From the NCBI GenBank assembly GCA_037043455.1, contig JAWPHD010001325.1, positions 156,501-220,500 on the forward strand: a stretch of 64,000 nt of DNA. Direction: 5' to 3'. Each line of letters starts with the position of its first letter. Positions within the stretch are counted from its first letter, which is position 1. Shown one piece after another: positions 11,520 through 23,916 of this stretch. The translations under genes and the position numbers were made by a program. The notes under the pieces were generated by a model. It searched no databases. It was not told the origin of the DNA and saw only the letters and a list, made by a program, of their open reading frames with translations. This stretch comes from Cyrtodaria siliqua (Eukaryota > Mollusca > Bivalvia > Adapedonta > Hiatellidae).

Positions 11520-11775
11520 ATTTCGGGCTTGGTATATTAGTGTTCCACAACGGCCTGGATGTCAAGTGTGTTATATGAATTATAGTTTGATCGTACAAGA
11601 TCACTCACGAGATACGTGTATTGTTTATGTATTTTAAGCGCTGAATTTTGTTCTCCACTCCCTAACATGGTCGTTCATCATAGATATATCGTCATCATTC
11701 AACGTGAAACCTCACTCACGCACGCACGCAGGTACGCCGCACGCACGCACACAAACACACAAACGAGTATCAACG
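11520..11775 (+). repeat. Dispersed repeat F, copy 2, ending in cacg-type microsatellite
   Basis: Blocks 'cttggtatatta', 'gatcgtacaagatcac', 'cacgagatac', 'ttttgttctcc' and 'taacatggtcgttcatcat' match 5315-5515. It ends in cacgcacgcacgcag and cacacaaacacac. Confidence 0.5.
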
Positions 11776-11779
11776 TTGC

Positions 11780-13895
11780 GCGTTTGATTAACTCCGTTTA
11801 TACGATTCACATCACCAACCGTGTGGATTCAGACGCGTTTTGTTTGTTGTCCGTAAAGCGCCTCTATAAACAAGAAAACATATTAAACGATGCAATATAT
11901 CTGACCGGTCAGTAAGTAACTCCGAGTCGTAGGATGCTAAAATAGTTCCACTGAAAAATCATTCGTATCTATTGTCTCAAGATTGAGTTTCATTTCATAG
12001 GTAATCTGAACCCAATAAAAACGTTATGGTTCTATAATCCGCAGATATTGTTTGTGCGTGAGTACTGATGCATTTGCTTTTATATGAGTATCTCGGTTGT
12101 ACACGTACTTTTCATCTGAATTAACTGGTCATGCATGGAATACTTAAAAGTTTCGATATCTAAATATCTGAATTCGGTCAGGGCTTGAATAAATAACTAT
12201 GCAGTCGTGCTAGATAACCAGTACAATACGGCACAACAACCATTACAATACCGCACAACCAAACATAGCAAGTTCGTACTTCATACGTAATACATACATA
12301 AACATTTCGTTGTTTGGAATCTTTCCCCGTATTTTGATTCATATAGGTTTTTCTTATATGCAAATAACGTTATGCAGCATTAAACATTTGTAGATATCAA
12401 CACGCTAGTTTGTAGACAGATTCAGTTGCATCATGGGATTGAATTGGCATTGGAAATGTAAACAAACACAGTGTGTTTACGATATTTCATATGCTTCAAC
12501 CGATAAGTTACATTTTCTTCACTGATTTAAACTCTGATAACTTTGACGACATGTTTCAGTGTAGTTTATGTTTTATTTCATTTATTACATTATCATAGTG
12601 AAAAATGTATCGTATATGATTTTTATTGCATTTCTTCTAAATATCTTTGTCTAAATGCTGTTTCTTTCAAACGTGTTTAACTAAACGATATACTGTAGCA
12701 CTATGTACCGAAATAGTTATTTATATTTGTCTTAAAAGCTCATTTCACTGAAATCTAGATAAGTTGTTTATGCGCTGGTTTGTTGAAGTTATACACTAGT
12801 CTGTCGACGGTAAAGAGATGGCAGCGTTTTATTACCTAGTTTTTACGTTACACGGTCGTTGCAAACCTGTTTTGCGACCGTTCGCTCTTTTATCGTAAAG
12901 TGTAGGTTAATATAGGTAACCGTATTGTTGAAGACCCAATGTCTGGCCTCTGATAATGCGGTATTCAACTTGCACTTTTATCCAATCAGAACCGACCTAG
13001 TATTTTTTTCTTCTCGAGACAACGCCTGGTTCGCCATTGTTGTCTAAAAGCGGATTCCTTACTTCCATCCGCCCCACCACTTCCAACTGCGCATATTCGG
13101 GGCGAGATTTGTGTTGTTCTATTGTTGTGCGTTCCATTTTGATGGCCGCTAGGCCGCTATATACCACGGGCCCTAGTGTTACTTACTGTGATCTCTGTTC
13201 TGTCATATGAACAGTAGTGGCTTCTTTGTCGTAAGTTCTGTCACAGTTGTTCTGTCTTACGAATAGTTGTTGGTTTGCATGGATTATCCATACGCGTTAG
13301 TCTTACAAACAGCCATGGCTTCCTATGTAATTAAATCACCGCTTTGTCTTATGAACGTTGAGGGACTGATCTATCACTAGACCGATACGCTTATCTTTTA
13401 TCGTATCCGTATTACCGAAAAACGTGAATTTATATAATATTGGCCTTTTACATCGTATGGATATTCAGTTATCAGTTAATTTTCAATTATATTCAATATT
13501 GGTTTTAGTGGAAGTATTCGTATTTAATTTCAAATTCAGATTTACGAAGGTTATTATCAGAACCTTGAATTAATATTTAGAACTTGGAAAAGAAACTACT
13601 TTCTAGTACCGTTCGTATATTATATATAAGTAGCCATAACTCTATATATAAACTGCCAGAGACTATGTTCACTGTTTTATTACTATCTACTAAATTAATG
13701 CATCCAGCAATTTACTACTTAAGTGATTAACACGAAAAGCTATAATACATGTATTATAGCATGGGGAGTACGGACATATTTGAAAGGCAGTGAAAGGATG
13801 ATATTGTTAGCATGACATAATAGCAAGAATTTGATATGTATTTATTTTAAAGTTGTGATTATCCCAGAACTAAGTTTGTACAGCTCAGTAAATGT
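11780..13895. other. No recognisable gene; mixed unique sequence
   Basis: About 12360-12440 shares 'gtagatatcaacacgctag' and 'tttgtagacagat' in inverted orientation with 37480-37530, a small dispersed repeat. 13020-13160 is locally richer in GC and CpG. No coding frame or splice structure was found. Confidence 0.4.
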
Positions 13896-13898
13896 GCC

Positions 13899-13982
13899 AG
13901 GTTCCCCGCCAGGACTTGAACCTGGTTCTCTTTGCTTGAAAGAAAAGCATGCTTCCTTACACTACAGAGATGTTCCCAACAG
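13899..13982 (-). repeat. tRNA-like relic (SINE head or tRNA pseudogene)
   Basis: The minus strand contains an intact B box 'ggttcaagtcc' within a T-arm (ccagg...cctgg) followed by 'cgggga', an A-box-like 'tctgtagtgtaagg', and an anticodon-arm-like 'gctttt...caagc'. Arm lengths do not make a full cloverleaf, so a functional tRNA is unlikely. Confidence 0.5.
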
Positions 13983-14259
13983 CACAGAGCGTACAAAAAA
14001 TTAATCAGCCAACTTAAATATAGATTAAACATGTTTTACTACAAATTATGTATATTTACATAATACATTCTAGGCACTGATCTTAAGTCTTAAAGTATGT
14101 CCTTTGTATGTGCCAGATGAAGCTGCAGGTTATGCTTATAAATTAATGCCAATACTTCATTAAAAAGAAACCCTGTGAAAACAAGCAAATTCAGCGAAGT
14201 ACAAGTCCACTATATGTGAACACCCATCGTGAAATAATGGATACTCCTCAGAAATAAGA

Positions 14260-14470
14260 AAGTTATAACCAACGTCAAGTTTTCGTGAAGAAAAAATCGA
14301 GTATTTAACCCATATAATGACCTTCAGTGTGACCTTGACCTTTATATTTTAGTATTGTAATGTGTTGTCATGATGAGTATATATTGAAAGTGTGATGAAG
14401 AAATATCAAGAAATGAGAAAGTTTAGCCAATGTTAATTTTTCGTGATAAGCAATTTCTGTGAGACTTCAA
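14260..14470. repeat. Diffuse mollusc-type repeat with two related halves
   Basis: The phrases 'agaaataagaaagttataac' then 'aacgtcaagttttcgtga', and 'agaaatgagaaagtttagcc' then 'aatgttaatttttcgtga', are diverged copies about 150 bp apart, around 'gtgaccttgaccttt'. Non-coding. Confidence 0.4.
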
Positions 14471-15140
14471 ATTGAAGAAATCAGCAATAAAAAAAGGGAG
14501 TGAAAACAGCATTGCAAATTAACAATTGCTAGTTTAATGAAGTCATATTTTGAAGTAAAAAGCAAAAACATAACATTTACTCTTTAAAGTAATCTGAATC
14601 AGCACTGCAGATTTATTTAGGAGGTAAAATATCGTTTGACATGGAAGTTTGTCTTGAGCTCTGTAATTACAATAACAAGTCTTCACGAAAAACATTTTGA
14701 GCTACTAGCCCACAGGGCATATGACTTACAAAAATTGACTAGCCGAACACGTTTCTACTGACCCGAATCTTTTAACTGTAATTTGAGTGTTATTTTTAGA
14801 CAAAATCAATACGTATAATGTCACAGAAAGTTACAATTTCTCTAGAATGATATCATAAATAATTAAATAAAATAAAGACCTTGATTGTTTTGACACTTTA
14901 TTCTCAGTCACTGGGTATAAAAATTATGCGTTAGGTTTAATAAGTGTTGTATTTTTGAGTCCCTAACGTCTGCATTATTTTTTTCTGCCGGGTTTCTTGC
15001 GAAATAATGAAGAAAGCTCATCGTACATGGAGGTTACGAAATAGACCGGAAAAGGTCTTCAGTTCATTATCAGTCGGGTTTACATTGCGATATTGATTCA
15101 TACTAAATATTGCTCATTCGTCCCCAACGTTGTTCGTAAA
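14471..15140. other. No recognisable feature
   Basis: AT-rich sequence with nothing to annotate. Confidence 0.4.
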
Positions 15141-15918
15141 TACAGTTGCTGCCACGCGGATTACGACTTATAACACTCAACGCGGGGATTTTATCTCACC
15201 GCGGACACACTGATTTTGTCCCCGCGATCGGCGGACAGTCCACTCAACGCGGGGACAATAATTTTTTACCACCGCGACACAATCACCGAAAAACATGTGT
15301 TATTAAATGCAATAAAAGTTTGAAATATGTATTGCTTTCGAAATTTATTCATCGTATTTATCAGTTTTATTACGTTTTTTATTGATTCAAATGCCAAGAC
15401 TATCTAATTCCTGAAAGACCTAAACTTTCAGTGACTTTCAAGCTAATAACATTATAGACAATCAGATGCTAAATAATTCAAAGTGTTTCAAAACAATACA
15501 GTGCAAGAATGAACAATATAAAAACTCATTCTTTCCAAAGACAATTATTGATTGGAACCATCTTGGAGACAGTTTCGTTTGCATGCCATCATTGGAGAGC
15601 TTCAAATCACCTGTCGTAAAGTGCTACCAACAGCAACAGCCTCTCTTCCGATGAGTTTATGCCGTAACAGGCTCTACATTGTACAGATTCAGATCCCTGC
15701 TCTAATTTCCACCGCGTTCCCCAGCGAACCTATCACAGAGAATCCCCGCGATTGCTGTCTTTTGATACTGGATTTTGCAATCGCGGTGACTTTTACGGTC
15801 ACGGAGAATCCCCGCGATATTTCGGGTGACAATCCGCGGTACGATCGCAGGGACTTCGATGGAAAAACGGCCGCGTGGATACTGAGAAGAAGTCGTAATC
15901 TGCGTGGCAGCAACTGTA
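15141..15918. mobile_element. 778-bp terminal-inverted-repeat element
   Basis: The left end 'tacagttgctgccacgcgga' plus 'ttacgactt' (15141-15169) is the reverse complement of 15890-15918 with one mismatch, a 29-bp terminal inverted repeat. Inside, both flanks are dense in 'cgcgggga' and its complement. The middle holds a LINE scrap. No transposase is present, so it would be non-autonomous. No clear target-site duplication was seen beside either end, so the superfamily is unassigned. Confidence 0.75.
15466..15657 (+). pseudogene. LINE reverse-transcriptase C-terminal scrap inside a TIR element
   Basis: The frame reads CKNEQYKNSFFPKTIIDWNH, then L..SFVCMPSLESFKS. This fits the C-terminal tail of jockey/CR1-type RT proteins ('YKNSFFPRTI..WN.LP......S...FK'). 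Only about 60 residues remain, with no RT core. It lies wholly within the TIR element at 15141-15918, so it was captured by it or inserted into it. Confidence 0.6.
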
Positions 15919-16289
15919 GCAAATAAAATTGAAAACCAGTCTGTTCTGAAACTGAGAGTTGTTTCCGGCGATGTATATGTATAAACAAAATAAAAATCGA
16001 CTTTTAAATTAGTTTACAAGCTGTCGTTAATTTTTGTGTCTGATTTCATTTCGATTTATTTTAGCATTTTCGTCTTGTTTTTAACATGCCCGCTTGCAAA
16101 ATTTACATGCCTGACATGATTTTTACTAACTGCGGGCTTCAGGCTACCGGCTAATTTCGAAGACTGACAAACGCATTTGTTGTTTTTAATTGTCTTACAA
16201 TAGCGAATAATACACTCGTTTGTTTTCAAAACATGAATATTTACTAACTCTGTCGGCCATTTTAAAGATAATGTAGCAGTGGTCAAGCC

Positions 16290-16640
16290 AGACTCCAACA
16301 AGAGGTCAATGACCTTGAAGCTCTACTGATAGATTTTTGATAGCTAGATCAGCATTCCTGTGAAGTTTCATGAAAATCCGTCAAGTAGTTTCAGAGCAGT
16401 AGTCGCTACAAGTTTTTATTAAATAACTCTATGTAAACAAAGATGGACGCTAGCAGCCATGTTTAACTGTTTAACGTCGAAGTTGAGCATTTTTCTATTT
16501 ATAGCCTCCTAAAACCCCAAAGAATGCATAATCCAATACACCAAAATAAACTTAGAACTACTCAAAACTGAAAACAATATCAAACATGTGCTTTATAATT
16601 ATTATTATTACTGAAATGCCCGTTTAACAGCTTTTTTGCA
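16290..16640. repeat. Diffuse dispersed repeats
   Basis: The stretch 'gtcaatgaccttga', 'gtttcatgaaaatcc' and 'caagtagtttcagagcagta' is a common style of bivalve interspersed repeat; a related 'gaagtagtttcagagtagg' lies in the minisatellite spacer. 16500-16600 ('tagcctcctaaaaccccaaa', 'ccaatacaccaaaataaac') matches 18958-19060 inside the 653-bp element. Confidence 0.5.
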
Positions 16641-17990
16641 ATATTTTTTCTTTAGGTCTGGTTTTTTTCCATAGCATGAATAAGGTCTGAAATGTGCAAT
16701 CAGAAGTCATTTCCACTGTAACAGGTTGCCTCCTATAACTGAATTTATATAAAGCCGCTATATTTTTTTTTTATTTTAACGCGACAACATAATGACGTCA
16801 TGTGACATTCTAAAATTTTAAAATGCAAATCGGTCCAGGTTTTTTACTGCCTCAAGAATCGCACTTATTTTGAAAATCGCCGTACCCCACCCACCATGTC
16901 AGCTGCACCATGCATTTTTTCCGTTTAGTCATTTATATAGAGAACTCTTTAACATTTATGTTTGTATTATATTTGTATTATTTATAACTTACTTTATCAC
17001 AATTTGTACATTTTAATGACTGACATCATGTCTTCGCTTTACTGAATGAATAACTTTCACTCAATATTAAAATTGTTGATCATTTGAGGAATTGAACCGG
17101 AAGTGTCTAATAAACCGGAAGTCGCGTGAAGAATCACCGTGGTAACCAATGTAATTTAGAGGCAGTCGAGTTCATTTGTCGGTTCTAACATTTTGTTTTA
17201 TCACTTTCCTTAATTAATGTCATTAATATTATTAATGACACTAATATTATACTTAAAGTTATTGTAAAAAAAAATATCAAACGAACAAGTAACACCGCTC
17301 GGTATTTTAATTTTTTTTAATGACGCAAACAAATTTCAGTCCCAGCTTTGGCCACTTAAAAAACAAACCGACACAAGCAAACAGGCTAACACCTTACGAC
17401 TAACGGTATATCAAAGAAATTACAGACGGTAACACTCGCTTTAGTGAACCGACAAAACGCGTGATATACTTTCTCATGCTACCTAGTAGCTATAGACTCT
17501 TCCGGAAAACTCCCTACTATCGGTAATGGTTTAGTCCAAATTGACCTACTTTCGCACAGCGAGCGACAAACAATCGTGTTATGGATCAAAGAATATTGCC
17601 GCAAGGCACAGTTTAAGGGTAAAGGGCAATTGTAGAGTTTTTAACGACCGATAGATAAAATATCTGGACCGATTTAAACAGAGATTTTGAAAAGAAAAAC
17701 TGTCTGGAGAAACAGATTTCGGTCTGGGAACTGATAAACCGGCGATTTTAGAAGCCCTGGACATGACGTCATGCTATTCTATGTTTAACGTCATCTTACT
17801 ATGACATCAAAATACCATAGCAACCAGTACTTAAACGGGACATTATCGATAGCAAACTGTCAATATAATGAAACAGTGCTGAGGCAAACCCAAGAATTAC
17901 ATCAATTGATAGTTTTTAAATGGCATAAAGCCCACCTCAAACTTAGAAAATCCTACTAAAATTGCATATACCGACCGCAAGACACATGGG
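16641..17990. other. No recognisable gene
   Basis: Contains a perfect 23-nt palindrome-like stretch at 17218-17240 (tgtcattaata.tattaatgaca) and two 'ccggaagt' ETS-like motifs near 17097 and 17116. No coding sequence is supported. Confidence 0.4.
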
Positions 17991-17992
17991 AT

Positions 17993-18290
17993 CTCGAGAT
18001 ATCGCAAGTTAGATATCTCACGATAAGTTGCGATACATCTTGAGAAATTGTAAGATATATCTCAATTAATTTGGAGATATCAGTGACTCAAGACACATTG
18101 AGATATCTCAAAACAACTTAAGACATCTCAAGACAGTGATCTCATTATAAATTGAGATATACATTGAGATTTATGGGGATTAATTGAGATATCTCAATAC
18201 AAATATCTTAATATAAAATGTGGTATCTCAACATGGAGTATCTCAAGATAAATAAGACATATTGAGATATCTCAAGATACGATACGGTGC
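17993..18290. repeat. Degenerate palindromic GAGATATCTC tract
   Basis: About 300 bp saturated with variants of 'ttgagatatctcaa' (for example near 18097, 18185 and 18262), itself a palindrome, spaced irregularly. It is not a fixed-period tandem array. Confidence 0.75.
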
Positions 18291-18501
18291 ATCGTGGAGT
18301 ATTACAATATACATATTTTACTGAGTTGTTCATAATCTGGGTTTCGTAGCAATGCGTGTTTGCCTTATCGACAAATTACATTCTAACCGAAGTAGTTCTC
18401 TTCGCAAACAAACCGAAAGGTAACAAACTTTGAGAATATGTTGAAATACAGACAAAAAATACTTCATTTGACTGTTTTAGTAAACAAAGGTTGGACCCTT
18501 A

Positions 18502-19154
18502 AGGGGGCACTCCACAGTTTAATGTACAGTTCTCAATAATCAAACCCATGACAAGCCCTTAGCCTGAATTATTGAGCAAAAATAAATCACATCAGCATTG
18601 TGTCATACATTTCTTAGAAGACAATAAAATTACCCATGTTTCCATACCAAATAAAAGATCAAAAAGCATTTTCTGTACAACTTTAGTCCCATTTCTTTAA
18701 GATTACCCCACCCCTCAAAACATGCTTAAAAAGTAAATTTAGCAATATTTCAAATGTCAATAAATAAAAAAAATGAATTTTCCTAAGCATATCAGTGTCA
18801 TGTCTGCACTCATAATGCTCTTCCATATCAGGAAATGCTAAGTTTTACATACCTTCTCCGGCGTTTTAAAAAGATATTCAATGCTGATCTCCCCGCGAGT
18901 GAAAATCAGCCATTTTACCTACTTTTTGGAAGTTTTTGCTGGTTGATCATTTTCCAAATTATAGCCTCCAAAAAACCCAAAGAATGCATATTCCAATACA
19001 CCAAAATAAACTTATAAGTACTCAAAACTGAAAACAACATCAAACATGTGCTTCATAAATATTCTAAATACCATCCATGGACCTAAAAGATGCTTAGTTG
19101 ATGTCTTTCTGATTTACACCATGGACATTCGTGCGAAATTAAGGAGTGCCCCCT
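18502..19154. mobile_element. 653-bp TIR element flanked by TA
   Basis: The ends agggggcactcc and ggagtgccccct form a perfect 12-bp terminal inverted repeat, with a TA dinucleotide immediately outside each end (18500-18501 and 19155-19156). TA duplication fits a Tc1/mariner-type MITE. The interior is non-coding; the 60-codon frame at 18835-19017 lacks any motif. An older relative of its right half lies at 16500-16610. Confidence 0.7.
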
Positions 19155-19156
19155 TA

Positions 19157-22100
19157 CAATCAAGCGTTCAAGATGATCAAGACTAGCTCTGATAAACAAT
19201 AATCAGAGTTTGTGTCCATTTAGTTAAAATTTACGGATTTCGATGTCGCATGCATATTTGTCACAAATTGAATTGTTTTCTACATTTGTATGCGCGATCA
19301 GCGTGCATTAGGTTTACAAAAAAGCACGATCTCATAGAAAATGGTGCGGAACCCGCGTCCTAAAATGGACAGTGCATGTTGATCAAATGCAATATTATTC
19401 TGGTCTTCGTTTCATATTTAATGAAAAATACTAATTTTTCGATAATTACATAGACACGTTATTACTGTCTATGACTAATCGTAGGATACATACATTTCCG
19501 TTGATTTCTCTCGTCAGTAAAACAATCACAATTTAAACAAACTTGCGCTTTATACCAAACACATTCCTTTATTTTATAAACCAATGCAGTTTCGATATGT
19601 TTGTGTAAGACATGAATAATAGGTTACTTATAAAGTATTTACAATCAATACTCATGTTACTGACTACATCAGGGGTCTCGCAATTAGGCGAAGTCACTTT
19701 AAACTTCGCTCTAATTTGACTGACTTCGTTTTTTATCCATGTTGGGCGAAATTTGAGTCGTCGGCAATATGCAAAACTGCGAACTTCTGTGTGTTTTATT
19801 GACGGGTAATTATTTTGTCAGCAATTAAGTTTCATTTCAAGGTGCTTTGAATAATGATTTAATTGATTGATTTCTTTTTATATATCGGAAATGTGTCAGG
19901 TTTCTAAGACCAAGACAAAAAAAAATCCATTCACAACATCTCATTCACTGCTAAGCAGCATTACTTAAATGTATATCGAATGTCACCACACCATATTGGT
20001 TATGTCCTACTAGTGTGACCTCATTCCAAAATTGTTCGGCAATCTGATCCTAGTGATGTACTCGAGATACTGAGAATGTCATAATGCAGAATATAATGAC
20101 GTCAGTAGTTCAATCGCATTCGACTGCTGAAAATGACAGATACTTAATTTGGGAATGTTGACCGGATATCCAGACAAGATCAGACAAATGATGAGTATAT
20201 TTAAATGGCACTTTGGTGACTTTTGACTTCGATATCTCCGCGGGTTGACTACAGATCGTACAGGGCACGAAAATTCGTCCGCTCGTATTGACGAGTGATT
20301 TTCGAATCTGGACGAGTGAAATCCATGAATCGGTCATCCGAGAGGACGAGTAACATTTCAGTAGAAAACAACAACAAAGAAAATAGTTTTTACATAGTTT
20401 ATTAAGCGATTAAATGCAGTAAATAGTTGCAACTCTGTTTAATCAACGATAAAATGCAATTTAAGTCAACAGGATATTGGGAAATTGACGCATTTCCGCT
20501 TTGGGACATTCTAAAATGCGGGTCCCGTTCTAATTTCACGGAGCGCAAACGTTACGGTATTTGATGTTATACAAACAACACTTTCACGGGGGAATCTTGA
20601 AGGGCACTAGTCAGCTTTTAGGTGACTGAGGCCAGGGCCTTCAGGAAGGGGAATTACAAAAAGTATGCTGATTTCCTGTGTTGTAGTTTCACATTTTCTA
20701 ATAATTATTAAAAAAAAAAAATTAAGAAGGGATTTTTTCACAGGAAAAGTGGGAAATATATACCATGCGAGAGAAACATCAGACTGTAGTGAACTATAAA
20801 ATATAAATATGAATATAGTCATCTATAATACTGGTCAAAGTTTCATAATTTTCAATGATTTATAAAAAGAAAAAAACAACACGTTATGATGTTTCCCTTT
20901 CTTTTATTTATATATAATAGTGTTAAAAGATGGTATCTGACTACTTTGACTTATGAACTTTTACAGTCAGAGCAGGAAGAGTAAACATCCTATAAGGACG
21001 AGTAACATGTCAATGGCACTTGTCCTACAGGACGAGTATACAGTAAAATATATTTCGTCCCCTGTCGTAGGAAGAGTGGTATTGTCAGATAGGAATTTAT
21101 TATTGCACGCGACAGTGTACAATGTGTATGTATTTGTAAACATCTACTTCACATCCGAAAATATCACTAAAATGTCCCCTTACAGTCCTCATAAATGATT
21201 ATAACAACAGTTCTATAAAGGTAATTCATAATTTCGATAGAGCATCATCAAAAAAACTGACCAATAAGTGACCAGAAATAAGAGCATACCAATACATTCT
21301 GGTAGGTGATAAACTCGGTCTTTATCCTTGATGTTCAACCAGTGTATTAGGCAGAAATTCAAGAACTTGGTGTGCAAATATGCAAACAGGGTGTGCAAAA
21401 TACGTTGCTAACACGCGACAATTCGCGACAAGTGGGTGTCTCTGGGGTAATTTATTTTTACAGAAAAAGGTGACAAAATACATTTTAGGTCATATTTCTT
21501 CTATAAATGTATACAAAACATGACAATATTGAGAAAGTAAGAATTTATAAGTGTTGCTGAGCAACAAAAAAAAATTACCCCACACACTCCCTCAAATATT
21601 GGCCGCGATTTTTCTAAAACGGCCGTGAAAAAGACGGCTGCACGGTTGGCTGGCTAATACACTGTGTCAAACCAAGTTTATTGTTAACATTAAGGTATCT
21701 TCAATGTGGTTCTTTTAAAACCCTGCATATTTCATGCACATTCATGCAAACTGATTAAATACATGTATCTTTCAAAATCAAAATCTTGAAACTTATCGTC
21801 TTTTTACTCTGCCAAAGATTCTTATTTTACTATAGAATCTAACGATAAAAACCGAGTAACACAGATTTTGCCCAATCGTGAACGCTCGGTCAATCCCGTC
21901 ATTCTTCGAGATCCCGCCTCGTGTGTATCACGGCGCTTCGGTATGTTCAAAATCTTTACATTCTGTTAGCCGGAAGGCAACGGCACAGGAAATAGTGCAC
22001 TGTTGCTAAGCTGTTGCTACATAAACATTATGACCTCTTGCCACACGTGTTGATGTATGATTTGTGTTGCATGCTTGTTATTTACGATACAGATGAATGT

Positions 22101-22870
22101 TTTATCACTGCTTTCACGTAAAATTAACTATAGATGGAGCAATCGGCTAAATGACATGCAAAATGTTGAGGATAACTTTGAATGCAAATTTGTTTTGGCG
22201 GGAATCTGAAACGCGTCACGCTGGTATGATGTAACCACTATCGAAACCTGCGTATTACATTTGAGTCATGCTGCGAAGCAGTGTATGAGATGCTGCGAAC
22301 GACATTTTATCACCTACTGATAAAATCTCAACATCTCTGTAATGGAAAATTATGAATAATCAAAGACGCAATTTCCTATGCAACGCCTCCTCCCCACCTG
22401 AAATTAATTAATATTTTTCAATTAATATCATGGATTAAATCTTCATTGTTTTATTCCATTCATTTGTTGTTCAATAAACGGTTCAATTTTATCATATTCA
22501 AAACTTCATACATTTACTTCCGTGTCGGAAATATCTGAATGGTTCCCAGTTTCGCGTTCGCTAGTAAAAATCCTAAATTGACACCCAAACGTTCGAGTCT
22601 TGTTTAAGAATAGGCTGATATTATGATAACGTTTGCCTTCGATTTCACGGTGGTCCGATCAATGAGAAGAAGTTACTACAGTTGAATTGCGTAATAAAGG
22701 CCTACCTGTCCATTCCTTTTAGGGCAATTTTGGGACCTACACTTGCTCTAATAAATTACTGCCCACGCAGTTGCGCGAGACGTTCAGTGTATCTATTCTC
22801 CGGCGTAGGGTTACGTAGCTGGAACTGGGCAATTTACGGTACTGTGGGACGAGTACTGTCCACTCCCATA
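19157..22870. other. Long stretch without a supported gene
   Basis: Contains an inverted repeat at about 19681-19720 ('aattaggcgaagt' and 'acttcgctctaatt'). It also has two clusters of 'ggacgagta' phrases (20290-20352 and 20995-21075) sharing 'aggacgagtaacat', and a short poly(A) run near 20709. No frame shows family motifs or convincing splice sites. Confidence 0.4.
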
Positions 22871-22879
22871 CCAAAAATA

Positions 22880-23290
22880 TAGGCTTCTGGCGACTATTTG
22901 CTGCAACTCTGCCGCAAACATTGCTGCAAAGCTGCGTCAGACAAGTTTGCGGCGATGTTGCGGTACACTTTTATCATGCAAATGAGGTCTGCGGCACCGT
23001 TGCAGCGAACAAATATGCAAATGAGGTTCTGGTGAGGTTCCGGAGATGTTCCCGGCAACTTTGCAGCAAACTTCATTTGCATAACGTTTTTAGCTGTAAT
23101 CTTCTGGCGATGTTTTTGCGATGTTTGCTGCAACTTTGCCGCAGACCTCATTTACATAGTAAAAGTGCGCGGCAACTTTGCAGCAAACTTCATTTGCATA
23201 AAATATTTCTCTGGACTGTTCTGGCGATGCTTGTGGTGATGTTCACTGCAAAGTTGCGGCAATGTTCGCCAACACATCGCGGCAAATGTT
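22880..23290. repeat. TTTGC/GCAAA-rich repeat cluster with octamer motifs
   Basis: Repeats of 'ttgctgcaa.tttgccgca' and its complement alternate with 'atgcaaatgagg' or 'cttcatttgcata'. At least four ATGCAAAT-type octamers occur, in both orientations (about 22977, 23015, 23083, 23192). The cluster is GC-richer than its surroundings and is probably a decayed inverted-repeat element. Confidence 0.6.
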
Positions 23291-23330
23291 TTCAAAATAA
23301 ATAATGGACTGAAATTATGAAATGAACAAT

Positions 23331-23916
23331 GGTGCTCCGTTTTAAAAAAATATATATATTTAGCTCAAAAACAATTTTTTCACTATTTAACATGGACTGT
23401 ACCAACGATTTAAATAAATTGACACTAAATAAATGCTCTCGATTTAAAGTATATCCTAACGATTTAGATTATTATATCCTCGCGATTTAAATATTTGATT
23501 TTATCCATACGATTTAACTAAATGGTTTTGATGTAATTATTCGTTTGTGATCTAAAAAGGTCGACCTTCGTTATAGTGTAAATGTGCAACAATTTAATTA
23601 AATTCACTATAATTAAATAAATCGACACCATTTAAACAAATTAACACCATTTAAACAAATCCTCTATGAGCATAAATAGAATTTTTTAATATAATTACAT
23701 ATATTCTAATGATTTAAATCACATGGATATATTTTAATCGTGACGATATATTTTAAATCTTAAGGATATACTTTAAATCAAGAGGATTTATTTAAATTAT
23801 TAAGTGTCAATTTATTTAAATCATGTCGATTTATTTAAATATGGTGCACTCCATTATGTTAAATAGTGAAAAAACAACATGTTTTTGAGCTAAATAGTTT
23901 TGTTACACACGGCACC
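23331..23916. mobile_element. AT-rich foldback element
   Basis: The left arm (about 23331-23405, 'ggtgctccg', 'tttagctcaaaaac', 'ttttttcactatttaacatg') is the diverged reverse complement of the right arm (about 23841-23916, 'gttaaatagtgaaaaaac', 'gtttttgagctaaat', 'ggcacc'). Between them, short 'gatttaaat' phrases and complements recur about every 30-40 bp. No coding content. Confidence 0.65.

Noticed and set aside
17097..17126. Promoter from two ETS-like ccggaagt motifs
   Set aside because: No coding sequence or CpG-rich core lies downstream within view; two short motifs are insufficient.
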